A stretch of 64,000 nucleotides of DNA from an uncultured Bacteroidota bacterium (GTDB taxonomy: Bacteria > Bacteroidota > Bacteroidia > Bacteroidales > VadinHA17), in the NCBI GenBank assembly GCA_903824785.1, contig CAIJYD010000040.1:154164-218163 (forward strand), read 5' to 3'. Below are positions 56,333 through 64,000 of this stretch, in pieces. The position numbers and the translations under genes were made by a program. Below the pieces are notes generated by a model that ran no database searches, was not told the origin of the DNA, and worked only from the letters and a program-made list of their open reading frames with translations. Within the stretch, counting starts at the first letter, position 1, and the number at the start of each line of letters is the position of its first letter.

Positions 56333-56364
56333 TTTGGATTTAATAATCCATTTTAATAGATTTA
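56333..56364 (+). promoter_or_regulatory. Candidate promoter of the GH9 gene (TTTG-N20-TAGATTTA)
   Basis: TTTG at 56333-56336 and TAGATTTA at 56357-56364 are 20 bases apart and match the Bacteroidota -33/-7 pattern except for the final base. The expected start is near 56371, about 50 nt before the ATG. Confidence 0.35.
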
Positions 56365-56422
56365 TACTTAAATAGGTACCTGTAGAATAACATCTAACGA
56401 TACCATCAAAACTATTTTATCA

Positions 56423-59158
56423 ATGAGATACATACTATTTTCCGCAGTTTTGTTTCTTGCCTTGAATGTTAAGGCACAGGAGCCAATGAAAATTGATTTT
56501 AAAAATTCAGCACAAAGCAGATGGCTTAACAAAGCAGTGTCAGAATCCCGTATTCTTGACAATATGGAGGATAAGGTCAGGTGGACTCCATTTACCGGAG
56601 GTGCCATTGCCCTTGTTGATTCGAGAAGTGAAAACAAAGCTGCTGAGTCAAAAAAGAATTATGTTGAAGTGACTGCTTCCGGGAATAGGTTCCACACAGG
56701 GAATAAATCTCTTCTGATGAGGTTCCCTTCAAAGATAGAGATTCCGGGACCAAAAAGCGGCCGGGGCTGGGGAAATGCCGGAATTTGGTATATGGTTCAG
56801 GATGAAGACTGGTCAGGATTTAACAGAATCTCAGTATGGATACACCCCGATAATCCGGGCGCCTATCAGAACTGGCTGGAGCTCAGGGTATTTAATAATG
56901 GTATTGAAAAGCTGCCTGCGCTTTTCGGACAGGAGGGCGAATCGATTTTCAACCTGAAAAATCATGAATGGAATCATGTGGTATGGGAAATTGGAAATGT
57001 AGCACGTGATAAGATAACGAAGTTTGAAATTTCTACAATTATATCGGGTAATGAACCTGAAGCCTGTGATACAACATCTTTTTATATTGATGACCTGCGA
57101 CTTGAAAAAGTTGATCCTGACTACATTGAAGGTTGGCCGGTGTGGGACGGAAGAATTTCTTACAGCCATACAGGCTACCAGTCTGGTGATACAAAGAGTG
57201 CCATTGCCAATAATCTGAATGCAGCTGAATTCAAAATAGTGGATGAAAAAACTGGCCGGGCAGTACTTACCAAACCAATCAGTACGGTAAAATCTCATCT
57301 TGGAACTTTTCAGGTGCTCGATTTTTCCGAACTCAGCCAGAGTGGTTCATTTCATATTGAAGCCGGTAAAAATGTTACTTTGCCTTTCCGGATTGAACAG
57401 GATGTGTGGGAAGAGTCAATATGGAAGGCTCTGAACTTTTTCTATGTGGAGCGGTGCGGCACTCCGGTTCCGGGGATTCATGCATCATGTCACAGCGACT
57501 GGACCTGCACCAATGGCGACAGGAAAATTGTAATTAACGGTGGGTGGCATGATGCAGGAGACTTTACCCAGGGACTACGTAATACTTCTGAGGCCGTTTA
57601 TGCAATGTTCAGCCTTGCAGAACGTGTCAGGGAAAAAGGGAATAAAACCGAACTTTATGAACGTCTGATTGATGAAGGGAAATGGGGCCTCGACTGGATA
57701 TTAAAGACAAGTTTTGGTGACGGATTCCGTAATGAAGGCTCTGTAAACAGCCGGAGAACCAATGGCATTATAGGTGATTACGATGATGTTACCGCTACTG
57801 CCAGAAACAACCCAAAAACAAACTTCATTGCTTCATCTGCCGAAGCAATAGCATACAGGGCGCTTAAGGAAAGAGACCCACGGCTGGCCAGTTATTCCCT
57901 TAAGAAGGCTCAGGCCGACTGGCAGTTCGCAGTCGACAAGCTGGTTCTGGTAAGAGAGAATGATTCAACTGCAGTATGGAGTGTTTCATTCGATTCGGGT
58001 GATGTTCTGCACGAAGTAGCATCAGCAGGAATTCTTGCTTCGGTGGAGCTTTGGAGTGCAACAGGCGATAAGAAATACGCAGATAAAGCTGTCGGACTGG
58101 CCAACATAATAACTGAATCCCAGCAGCGAAAACGCCCTGTTATGGATGTTCCGCTTACAGGCTTTTTCTATACCGGTCCTTCAAGAAAATACATCCTTCA
58201 TTATTGCCATAACGGAAGGGAGCAGGAACCTATAGCTGCCCTCACTCTGCTTTGCGAGGCACTTCCCGATCACCCCGACTGGATGAAATGGTATTCTGCT
58301 GTAACATTGCATTCGGAATATCTTAAAACTATTGCAAAATATACTGAACCATATGGAATAATACCATCATCCATTTACAAAGACAATGACTACCTGCAGG
58401 TACCTGAAAGCCGAAGGGAATTCTTCCGGAAACAGGTTCTGAACGGAATCTCGCTTGGAAATGGGAATTATCTGCGGATATTCCCTGTCTGGATGGACTA
58501 TCGCGGACATTTTGGAATTATACTTCCACAGGCTCAGGCACTTACCTATGCAGCAAGACTTAGAGGCGATGACGATTCCAGGAAACTGGCTGTTCGTCAG
58601 CTTGAATGGGTCGTCGGACGCAACCCGTTTTCACAGAGTACAATGTATGGTGAAGGGTACGACTTTCCTCCACTTTACACACCCTCCTCGGGCGATATTA
58701 CAGGGGCTCTTCCTGTAGGTATCCAGACCCGTGGAGAGAGTGATATACCCTACTGGCCTGTGCAAAACAGCTGGACCTACAAGGAAGTGTGGGTACATCC
58801 GGTAAGTCAGTGGCTGGGTATAATGCGTGATATAGATGGTGCTAAGGGAAATGAGAATACTGTTCATAAACCAGAGATTAACTATGATCTTAACCTCTCA
58901 GCGACTACTTCTCCCAGTGGTGCGGTTGCCATTACAGCCGTTATTGAGGGAGAGGGATCGCATAGTTTCAATATCAGAACCAGTAATCTGTCGATAAAAG
59001 ATCCGGGGAAACAGGTAACCCTTAAACACGGGAAAAAAGTAACTCTGAAATGGCAAGGCAAGACAGAACATTCTGATGAACCCTGGGTGGCGGTCATTGT
59101 TGGTGATAATGACCTGAAGAATCGAAGGGAATTGAAAGGATCAGCCTGGGAGAAGTAA
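56423..59158 (+). CDS. Secreted GH9 endoglucanase-like enzyme with CBM-like and CelD_N domains
   Basis: A 911-residue protein with a signal peptide (1-19, ending 'VKAQ'). Domains: a galactose-binding/CBM-like beta-sandwich (about 40-235), a cellulase N-terminal Ig-like domain (about 243-328), the GH9 (alpha/alpha)6 barrel (about 330-810) and a short C-terminal Ig-like tail (about 820-911). The catalytic base motif 'GGWHDAGDFTQG' gives Asp377 and Asp380; the general acid is expected in 'SWTYKEVWVHPVSQWLG'. 'VVGRNPFSQSTMYGEG' is the typical late GH9 signature. Members cleave beta-1,4-glucans, xyloglucan or similar. No T9SS domain is visible, so periplasmic or otherwise secreted. Confidence 0.92.
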   Translation: MRYILFSAVLFLALNVKAQEPMKIDFKNSAQSRWLNKAVSESRILDNMEDKVRWTPFTGGAIALVDSRSENKAAESKKNYVEVTASGNRFHTGNKSLLMRFPSKIEIPGPKSGRGWGNAGIWYMVQDEDWSGFNRISVWIHPDNPGAYQNWLELRVFNNGIEKLPALFGQEGESIFNLKNHEWNHVVWEIGNVARDKITKFEISTIISGNEPEACDTTSFYIDDLRLEKVDPDYIEGWPVWDGRISYSHTGYQSGDTKSAIANNLNAAEFKIVDEKTGRAVLTKPISTVKSHLGTFQVLDFSELSQSGSFHIEAGKNVTLPFRIEQDVWEESIWKALNFFYVERCGTPVPGIHASCHSDWTCTNGDRKIVINGGWHDAGDFTQGLRNTSEAVYAMFSLAERVREKGNKTELYERLIDEGKWGLDWILKTSFGDGFRNEGSVNSRRTNGIIGDYDDVTATARNNPKTNFIASSAEAIAYRALKERDPRLASYSLKKAQADWQFAVDKLVLVRENDSTAVWSVSFDSGDVLHEVASAGILASVELWSATGDKKYADKAVGLANIITESQQRKRPVMDVPLTGFFYTGPSRKYILHYCHNGREQEPIAALTLLCEALPDHPDWMKWYSAVTLHSEYLKTIAKYTEPYGIIPSSIYKDNDYLQVPESRREFFRKQVLNGISLGNGNYLRIFPVWMDYRGHFGIILPQAQALTYAARLRGDDDSRKLAVRQLEWVVGRNPFSQSTMYGEGYDFPPLYTPSSGDITGALPVGIQTRGESDIPYWPVQNSWTYKEVWVHPVSQWLGIMRDIDGAKGNENTVHKPEINYDLNLSATTSPSGAVAITAVIEGEGSHSFNIRTSNLSIKDPGKQVTLKHGKKVTLKWQGKTEHSDEPWVAVIVGDNDLKNRRELKGSAWEK

Positions 59159-59253
59159 AAATATGTTCAGATGACCTTTATAACGGGCTACTGACCACTG
59201 CCTTCAGTGAGTAAATCGATACAAAAAAGATAGAGCAACTGAGGAATTATAAC

Positions 59254-60804
59254 TTACTTTCCTCCATTGGTTTCCAGAATCAAAACTGAGTTGGCCGGCA
59301 GCAAAACGGTCAACTCTCCTTTGTCGATTTTCAGAGTTCCAATATCGGCCATATCTTCAGAGGCAGAAGTGCGGAACAGTTCTGATTTGGTTCCGGACAG
59401 ACCTTTAACTGTAAGGTTTCTCCCTTTGGTCGTGGGATTGGCTAGAAGCACGACGGTTTTATTTTTACTGATAAAGGAGAGCATATCCATTGGATCTGGA
59501 CCAAAAGAGGAGAGATCCTGATTTTCATTTTTAATAATAGGATTAACAAAAAACTGCCCGGGAATAACACTATTCCAAAGTTTCCTGAAAACATAGTAAA
59601 GTTTGGTCTTTGTGCCATTAAATATGAGTTCCTCGCCGGAATAATTATGTCTGTTACTTGCACCAAGCCAGTAGATATAACAGTTCGCTTCAAGGTACCC
59701 GATATCACGCATCATCGACCTTAAATGGCGTATAGCAGAAACTGTAAGATCTTCAGGTATCACTGTACAATTTTCCGTTTGCCAGATCTCATTCCCTTTT
59801 TTAAATTCATTTTTGAATTTTAAAATAAGATCGCGAGCCTCAACTGCAGCATTGCCTCCCGATTGTGATCCCTCGCCATAGGAATGAAATGCAATTCCGT
59901 CAAGGGCCTTAAGCAGTTCCGGATCGGATCTTAATACTGAAAGGTTACTCCCGAGGTATTTGCTTAAAGTGTAGTGATTATGATCGGTTCCGTGAATTTT
60001 AACCATTTGGAGATTTTCGTCATTTAGTGCTTTGCGCAGTTTTTTCGTGACCCTTTGCCATTGGTCGGGTTCGTAGGGGCAGCCGTCCCAATTTGCAGCG
60101 AAATCAGGTTCGTTCTGTATAGTTGCATAAACAGGTGTCCCAAGTTTCTTAACATCACGGAGATAAGCAAGTACCTTAGCGTAGAACTTTACAAAAGCAT
60201 CTTCGAATTCAGGTTTCAGATGGTTCGGCTGACCGTTTACATTGCCAATTGTGTCATTATATGTTTTCATAAATGTTGGCGGTGACCAGGTAGTGATAAT
60301 CCATTTCGTTATGCCGTAGCTTTGCATGGTTTCTATCTGCCGGGCCAGATTGATGTCAATTTCCTTGGTGTTAAGTGAACCATCCGGGTTGCAATAATCC
60401 GGATAAATCTTAACCCTTCCTACGGTCATCCCCAGATCTCCATAAATATCTTTCTGCAATTCCTTGTTGAAACCTATTGTTGCGCCCCAGTCAATAAAAC
60501 CCGGGAAACACCCCCACCCTGTTATTGGCTGCTTCATACTATCAGAAAGAGTAATGCTGTAGGCTGGAATGGGAACACCAGCTTCAGATCTGCCTGGTAA
60601 GGTTACAGGAATCTCCATTTTGGCAATTGACTGCCCGTAAGATTTGATTGAAACACCCCATGAAAGGAGGCATAAGAATATCAGCAGGAATGATTGCATC
60701 TTAAAAAATGTTTCTTTGCAATTAATTAAGACTAAAGGAGTAATCTTTTCCATACTTTGATTAATTGGTTTGGAGATTAAACAGATTCTCAGGTTCTTAT
60801 ACAT
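59254..60804 (-). CDS. Secreted GH30-family glycoside hydrolase
   Basis: A 516-residue protein (longest start) of clan GH-A, GH30 type: 'QPITGWGCFPGFIDWGATI' near the N-terminus, 'WIITTWSPPTFMK', acid/base Glu232 in 'YATIQNEPDFAANW', nucleophile Glu344 in 'EIWQTENCTVI', and the C-terminal beta-sandwich side domain that GH30 enzymes carry (about 425-516, ending 'LPANSVLILET'). The signal peptide begins at Met36 ('MQSFLLIFLCLLSWG'), so ATG at 60697-60699 is the more likely start (481 residues). Known GH30 activities include xylanase, beta-1,6-glucanase and glucosylceramidase; the subfamily cannot be fixed here. Confidence 0.88.
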   Translation of the reverse strand: MYKNLRICLISKPINQSMEKITPLVLINCKETFFKMQSFLLIFLCLLSWGVSIKSYGQSIAKMEIPVTLPGRSEAGVPIPAYSITLSDSMKQPITGWGCFPGFIDWGATIGFNKELQKDIYGDLGMTVGRVKIYPDYCNPDGSLNTKEIDINLARQIETMQSYGITKWIITTWSPPTFMKTYNDTIGNVNGQPNHLKPEFEDAFVKFYAKVLAYLRDVKKLGTPVYATIQNEPDFAANWDGCPYEPDQWQRVTKKLRKALNDENLQMVKIHGTDHNHYTLSKYLGSNLSVLRSDPELLKALDGIAFHSYGEGSQSGGNAAVEARDLILKFKNEFKKGNEIWQTENCTVIPEDLTVSAIRHLRSMMRDIGYLEANCYIYWLGASNRHNYSGEELIFNGTKTKLYYVFRKLWNSVIPGQFFVNPIIKNENQDLSSFGPDPMDMLSFISKNKTVVLLANPTTKGRNLTVKGLSGTKSELFRTSASEDMADIGTLKIDKGELTVLLPANSVLILETNGGK

Positions 60805-60880
60805 ATCCCTGGGTTATTTAATGAGGAAATAAATTTATTAAAAATCAAATTTACAAAATCTGCAGCATTGTTCCCCATTT

Positions 60881-62452
60881 ATGCCTGAAAGTTTACTCTT
60901 GACGGTGAACCGGAGATACGGAAATTTTCCATTAAACGTAATAAGGATTTTTAACTTATATTTACGCATGCCTTCAGGTTATAAATATTCGTGGTTAATT
61001 ATTGCCATACTTACCTGTCTCTATCTTTGCTTTCCTTGCGGATTATCAACAGGCGATAGCTGGTATTATGCGGCATCAGTAAAATATGGAAGGGAGATAT
61101 TTGTTCCGCATCATCTGTTATACAATGCTCTTGGATTAGTTTTCTGCCGGATCCCTTCACAGATGGGATTTGAGGTGATTTCATCCATGAAAGTTATGAA
61201 TGCATTATTTGCATTTCTTACACTTATTGCAGTTCAGCAGATCTTATATCGGTATAAATTAACTGAAAAGCAGACAGCAATTATTATTTCTCTGGCGGGT
61301 CTTTCATTTTCAGTAATCCGTTATGCTACTGAAAATGAGACATATATTGTTCCTCTTTTTTTCGCCCTGATTGCTTCTTTCAATTACTTGAAATATCTTG
61401 ATAATAGAGGAGTAAAGAACTTGCTATATACCGGGTTATGGGCTTCCATCTCTATCCTTTTTCATCAGACATATATTTTTTGGTGGCTGGGTCTCCTTTT
61501 CGGTTTTATTCTTGAAAAAAACAAAAAACAGATACTTCTTTATCTTTTGATATCACTGATTGTCCCTGTTACATACCTGATTGTAATATTGACGATCCAG
61601 GGTGGATTTGTATGGCATAACATCATTGGGTTTCTTTTAGGTGATTTTAACACGACTGCAAAGCTGGAGATATCGGTCAGAGCTCTTTTCTTCTCGGTGG
61701 TGAATCTGGGAAGAAGCTTTATACAAGTACATGGTTATATGTTTAATATGGTAAAAGGAAGCTTTTTTTGGGTACTTCCGGGAGTAGTTTCATTATTATT
61801 TGGAGCCTCTGCTCTACTTAAGTTTCCGGGGAAAGGAACAATCAGTATTCCTAAGCGATTCGCCTTTGTACATATTGTAATATTGATACTTCAGCTCATT
61901 TTTGCAGCGCTTTTAAATGGAAATGCAGAGTTCATGGTTATGATACCTGTTCTTGTCTTTATTCTTTTTCCTTTTTTTACCTCAGGGTATGAAAAATTCC
62001 TCTTCAGGATACTGGTTGGAATGGCAATCTGGAACATATCTTATGGCCTTATACCGCTGCATTATAAAGATGGGGCTCCTGAGAAATTTCTATGCAAAGC
62101 TGCAATGTCGGTCGATAAACCGGTTGTTATTGTTTCCGATGAACAGCTTATAAATAGTATGATCTATTACCAGACGGGGGAGACCATATTTCCCAATATC
62201 TACAAATCGCCTGCTGTTCTTCAGTTATTAAGAGCAGAGCCAACTATCCTTGATGAGGTTATTGTTAATTCGCTTAAAAGAGGAGTAGCAGTTGTTACAA
62301 ACTGTATAAATGAGAATACCATATCGAAATCTTCAATAATAGAGGGAACAGTTAACCATGATTTTTTTCGCAGATATGATGCAATTTTAATAAAATCATG
62401 GAAGCTGATTACCGGAACTAGTTCAGTCCATAGGATTGAAAAGAAGCTTTAA
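60881..62452 (+). CDS. Polytopic membrane protein, GT-C glycosyltransferase-like
   Basis: A 523-residue integral membrane protein with about ten to twelve helices. The first loop, 'GLSTGDSWYYAASVKYG', carries an acidic residue in the position where GT-C transferases keep their catalytic Asp, followed by 'HHLLYNALGLVF'; 'RYATENETYIVPLFFALI' and 'FHQTYIFWWLGLLFG' lie in later loops. The C-terminal ~110 residues are soluble ('VIVSDEQLINSMIYYQTGE'). I do not recognise a named family; a lipid-linked sugar transferase is the best guess. Met30 at 60968 is a likely alternative start, because the first 29 codons are polar and unlike the rest. Confidence 0.75.
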   Translation: MPESLLLTVNRRYGNFPLNVIRIFNLYLRMPSGYKYSWLIIAILTCLYLCFPCGLSTGDSWYYAASVKYGREIFVPHHLLYNALGLVFCRIPSQMGFEVISSMKVMNALFAFLTLIAVQQILYRYKLTEKQTAIIISLAGLSFSVIRYATENETYIVPLFFALIASFNYLKYLDNRGVKNLLYTGLWASISILFHQTYIFWWLGLLFGFILEKNKKQILLYLLISLIVPVTYLIVILTIQGGFVWHNIIGFLLGDFNTTAKLEISVRALFFSVVNLGRSFIQVHGYMFNMVKGSFFWVLPGVVSLLFGASALLKFPGKGTISIPKRFAFVHIVILILQLIFAALLNGNAEFMVMIPVLVFILFPFFTSGYEKFLFRILVGMAIWNISYGLIPLHYKDGAPEKFLCKAAMSVDKPVVIVSDEQLINSMIYYQTGETIFPNIYKSPAVLQLLRAEPTILDEVIVNSLKRGVAVVTNCINENTISKSSIIEGTVNHDFFRRYDAILIKSWKLITGTSSVHRIEKKL

Positions 62453-62525
62453 GTAAATCAGCAGGAATATCTTCCTTATTTATGTTTGGGAAGAAGGAGT
62501 TTTACTTACCAGAAAATATTTAAAG

Positions 62526-62711
62526 ATGAGAATTAAACAATCCCGCATAAAAAAGATAAATCCTATTGGGACCACATGTAAAAAGGCCATTTATAATTCA
62601 TTGATTGATGCAGAAGACTCAATAGCATATCTTCAGGAGACTAAGTTCGTAAAAGATCTGTCAGCATATAAATGTTCAGTTTGCGGCTTTTGGCATTTAA
62701 CAAGTAAATAA
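62526..62711 (+). CDS. Small cysteine-motif protein (61 aa)
   Basis: A 61-residue basic protein ending 'YKCSVCGFWHLTSK'. The CxxC plus His-rich ending looks like a small zinc-binding knuckle, and a third Cys (18) lies in 'PIGTTCKKAIYNS'. Very similar tiny proteins with a 'Y.C..C..WHLT' ending are common in Bacteroidota and phages; function unknown. It has a clean ATG and its own spacing (73 bp after the membrane protein, 94 bp before the metallohydrolase), so I consider it real. Confidence 0.6.
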   Translation: MRIKQSRIKKINPIGTTCKKAIYNSLIDAEDSIAYLQETKFVKDLSAYKCSVCGFWHLTSK

Positions 62712-62805
62712 AAAATACTTACCCCCTGAACCGTAACAATGCGACCGGGACCTCTCTCTTTTTCATAATACTTATATGTACATTTGACTCCAAAGATTTG
62801 AAGTA

Positions 62806-63606
62806 TTGATGAAATTGATTTTTTGCAGTCTTAGCAGTGGAAGCGATGGGAATTGTTATTATCTGGGGAATGAATTCCACGGAATTTTGATCGATGCCGG
62901 AATTTCTTCAACCTCTATCCGTAAATTTTTGAAAAATATGGATATTCCCATGGAGAAAATTATGGGTGTTCTGATAACACATAACCATTCCGATCATATC
63001 AAAGGGTTGGAACTGCTTACAAGAAAAAACACTCTTCCTGCATTCACCACCGCTAAAATATGGGAAAGCATCCTCACTCCATACAGGAAAATATCCAATG
63101 ACTGTATCAGAAAAATCTCCTTAAAGCAAAAATTTCATCTGGCAGGCTTTGATATTGAGTCTTTTCCGGTTAGCCATGATGCCACAGAGACGATAGGATT
63201 CCATATTTGTGCCGGTGATAAAAAAATAACAATTGTTACTGACCTTGGACATATTTGCCAGACTGCTGCCACATATATTAAAGCTGCTAACTTCCTTGTT
63301 ATAGAATCAAATTACGATGAAGAGATGCTGGTGAATGGCAACTATCCTCCTTATTTGAAAGAAAGGATACTGTCAGACCATGGTCATTTAGGGAATAAAC
63401 AAACAGCCTCTTTTCTGGCCGGCATCATAAACGACAATCTCAGTAATATCTGTCTTGCCCATTTGAGTAAAAATAATAATTCTCCTGAATTGGTATTTAA
63501 AACCCTGAAAAAGACCTTTTTGGAGAGGGGTATAATACTGAAGAGCCATCAGAAAATAACAATTCTGAATCGTAATATTCCAACTGATATTATAAGTTTG
63601 AACTAA
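62806..63606 (+). CDS. MBL-fold metallohydrolase (YycJ/VicX-like)
   Basis: A 266-residue metallo-beta-lactamase-fold protein opening 'FCSLSSGSDGNCYYLG' and carrying the metal motif 'LITHNHSDHIKG' (HxHxDH), a later 'FPVSHDATETIGFHI', 'IVTDLGH' and a terminal 'NICLAHLSKNNNSPE' His site. This matches the YycJ/WalJ family, proposed double-strand-DNA exonucleases linked to replication-repair in other bacteria. The ATG at 62809 directly after the TTG at 62806 is the probable start, removing one residue. Unrelated in role to its neighbours. Confidence 0.9.
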   Translation: MMKLIFCSLSSGSDGNCYYLGNEFHGILIDAGISSTSIRKFLKNMDIPMEKIMGVLITHNHSDHIKGLELLTRKNTLPAFTTAKIWESILTPYRKISNDCIRKISLKQKFHLAGFDIESFPVSHDATETIGFHICAGDKKITIVTDLGHICQTAATYIKAANFLVIESNYDEEMLVNGNYPPYLKERILSDHGHLGNKQTASFLAGIINDNLSNICLAHLSKNNNSPELVFKTLKKTFLERGIILKSHQKITILNRNIPTDIISLN

Positions 63607-63704
63607 CCAGCTACGGCAATAACGGTGCCGTTGATATCAATAAGAAGGTATGCTGGTATTTTCGGCAGATGTTTCCGGATCAGGATTTGGTCGAGCCTTT
63701 CCAT
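63603..63704 (-). pseudogene. Possible remnant of a thioredoxin-fold protein C-terminus
   Basis: A 33-codon minus-strand frame (ATG at 63702-63704, TAG at 63603-63605) reads 'HLPKIPAYLLIDINGTVIAV', which resembles the cis-Pro/beta-4 end of TlpA-like thioredoxin domains. Upstream there is a TAG just before the ATG and I found no WCxxC part, so if real it is a broken fragment. The rest of 63607-64000 shows nothing I can name. Confidence 0.2.
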
Positions 63705-64000
63705 CTATTGAAAATTATATTTGTTGCCAAACCGGATGGGTTGTTCGGTTATCTAATAAATATCCACAATGTGTAAGTGTTTTTTTGCTCGGTATTAGAT
63801 TCTTTCATACCTTTATTATTGTTATTAACATAATGTCTGTCTGATTGTATAAGTCGCTCATTTAACCTGATTTATTCACAAACCTAAAATTAAGCATAAA
63901 ATTTGATTTTTTAGCCAGTGTTTTTTTAGCCGGTGGTTCACGAGTCAGTTTTCAGGATGAGTTTTCAGTTTCATTTTTGCATTCTGCTCCGATTTTGACA

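Noticed and set aside
63650..63844. 64-residue plus-strand frame near the window end
   Set aside because: No protein-like pattern or upstream signal; composition is that of non-coding AT-rich DNA.

Overview
The window looks like a chromosome segment of a Bacteroidota bacterium, probably a gliding or particle-associated Bacteroidales/Marinilabiliales-type organism; this is inferred from gene content only. The signs are a type IX secretion (T9SS) C-terminal sorting domain on a secreted beta-helix protein, a gliding-motility-type (CHU_C-like) C-terminus on a giant adhesin followed by a PorP/SprF partner, a TonB-dependent receptor with a carboxypeptidase-regulatory-like N-domain, promoter candidates of the TTG / TAnnTTTG type, and no purine-rich Shine-Dalgarno habit at the starts I inspected. 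I see no rRNA, tRNA, CRISPR array, insertion sequence or integrase.

Layout. 1-11.5 kb holds mixed envelope and catabolic genes: a truncated CBM9-like protein, a PD40 propeller with one CxxCH heme motif, a PQQ-type propeller, a GH5-like lipoprotein, a PAS histidine kinase preceded by a 10-G tract, a TonB receptor and an exported 1-Cys peroxiredoxin. 11.7-13.4 kb encodes a T9SS-exported beta-helix protein. 13.5-31.6 kb is one tightly packed minus-strand exopolysaccharide operon. Read in transcription order it encodes a pseudo-receiver/priming sugar transferase, a half-length TolC-like protein, a Wzc-like chain-length protein with degenerate kinase motifs, a Wzx-like flippase, GT8, GT2, a Wzy/ligase, GT4, a fused phosphoribosyltransferase-HAD protein, GT2, an acyltransferase, two GT4s, GT2 and a methyltransferase. 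Just upstream on the same strand lie a receiver-only regulator and a 1161-residue hybrid kinase with REC and HPt domains. 35.9-39.3 kb supplies precursors: UDP-glucose dehydrogenase and UDP-glucuronate decarboxylase (UDP-GlcA, UDP-xylose) and a divergent PRPP synthetase.

40.0-53.6 kb is a single giant adhesin gene of about 4,520 codons: 5 N-terminal repeats, 29 Ig-like domains, 13 further repeats of about 81 residues, 2 PKD domains and a T9SS type-B C-terminus. It is followed by its PorP/SprF-type partner. The gene as given has two anomalies: no ATG/GTG/TTG start in front of its signal peptide (ATT sits there) and a -1 frame change at about 50.94 kb at an A_AAG_GGT heptamer. 54.6-60.8 kb has a nitroreductase and three secreted glycoside hydrolases (GH26, GH9, GH30) without a SusC/SusD pair. 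60.9-63.6 kb has a polytopic membrane protein, a tiny Cys-motif protein and a YycJ-like metallohydrolase.

How it fits together (inference): a sensor-regulated matrix locus making a pentose- and uronate-containing polysaccharide, possibly carrying ribofuranose through a PRPP route, next to a giant T9SS surface adhesin and secreted glycanases that could act on plant-type or self-made glycans.
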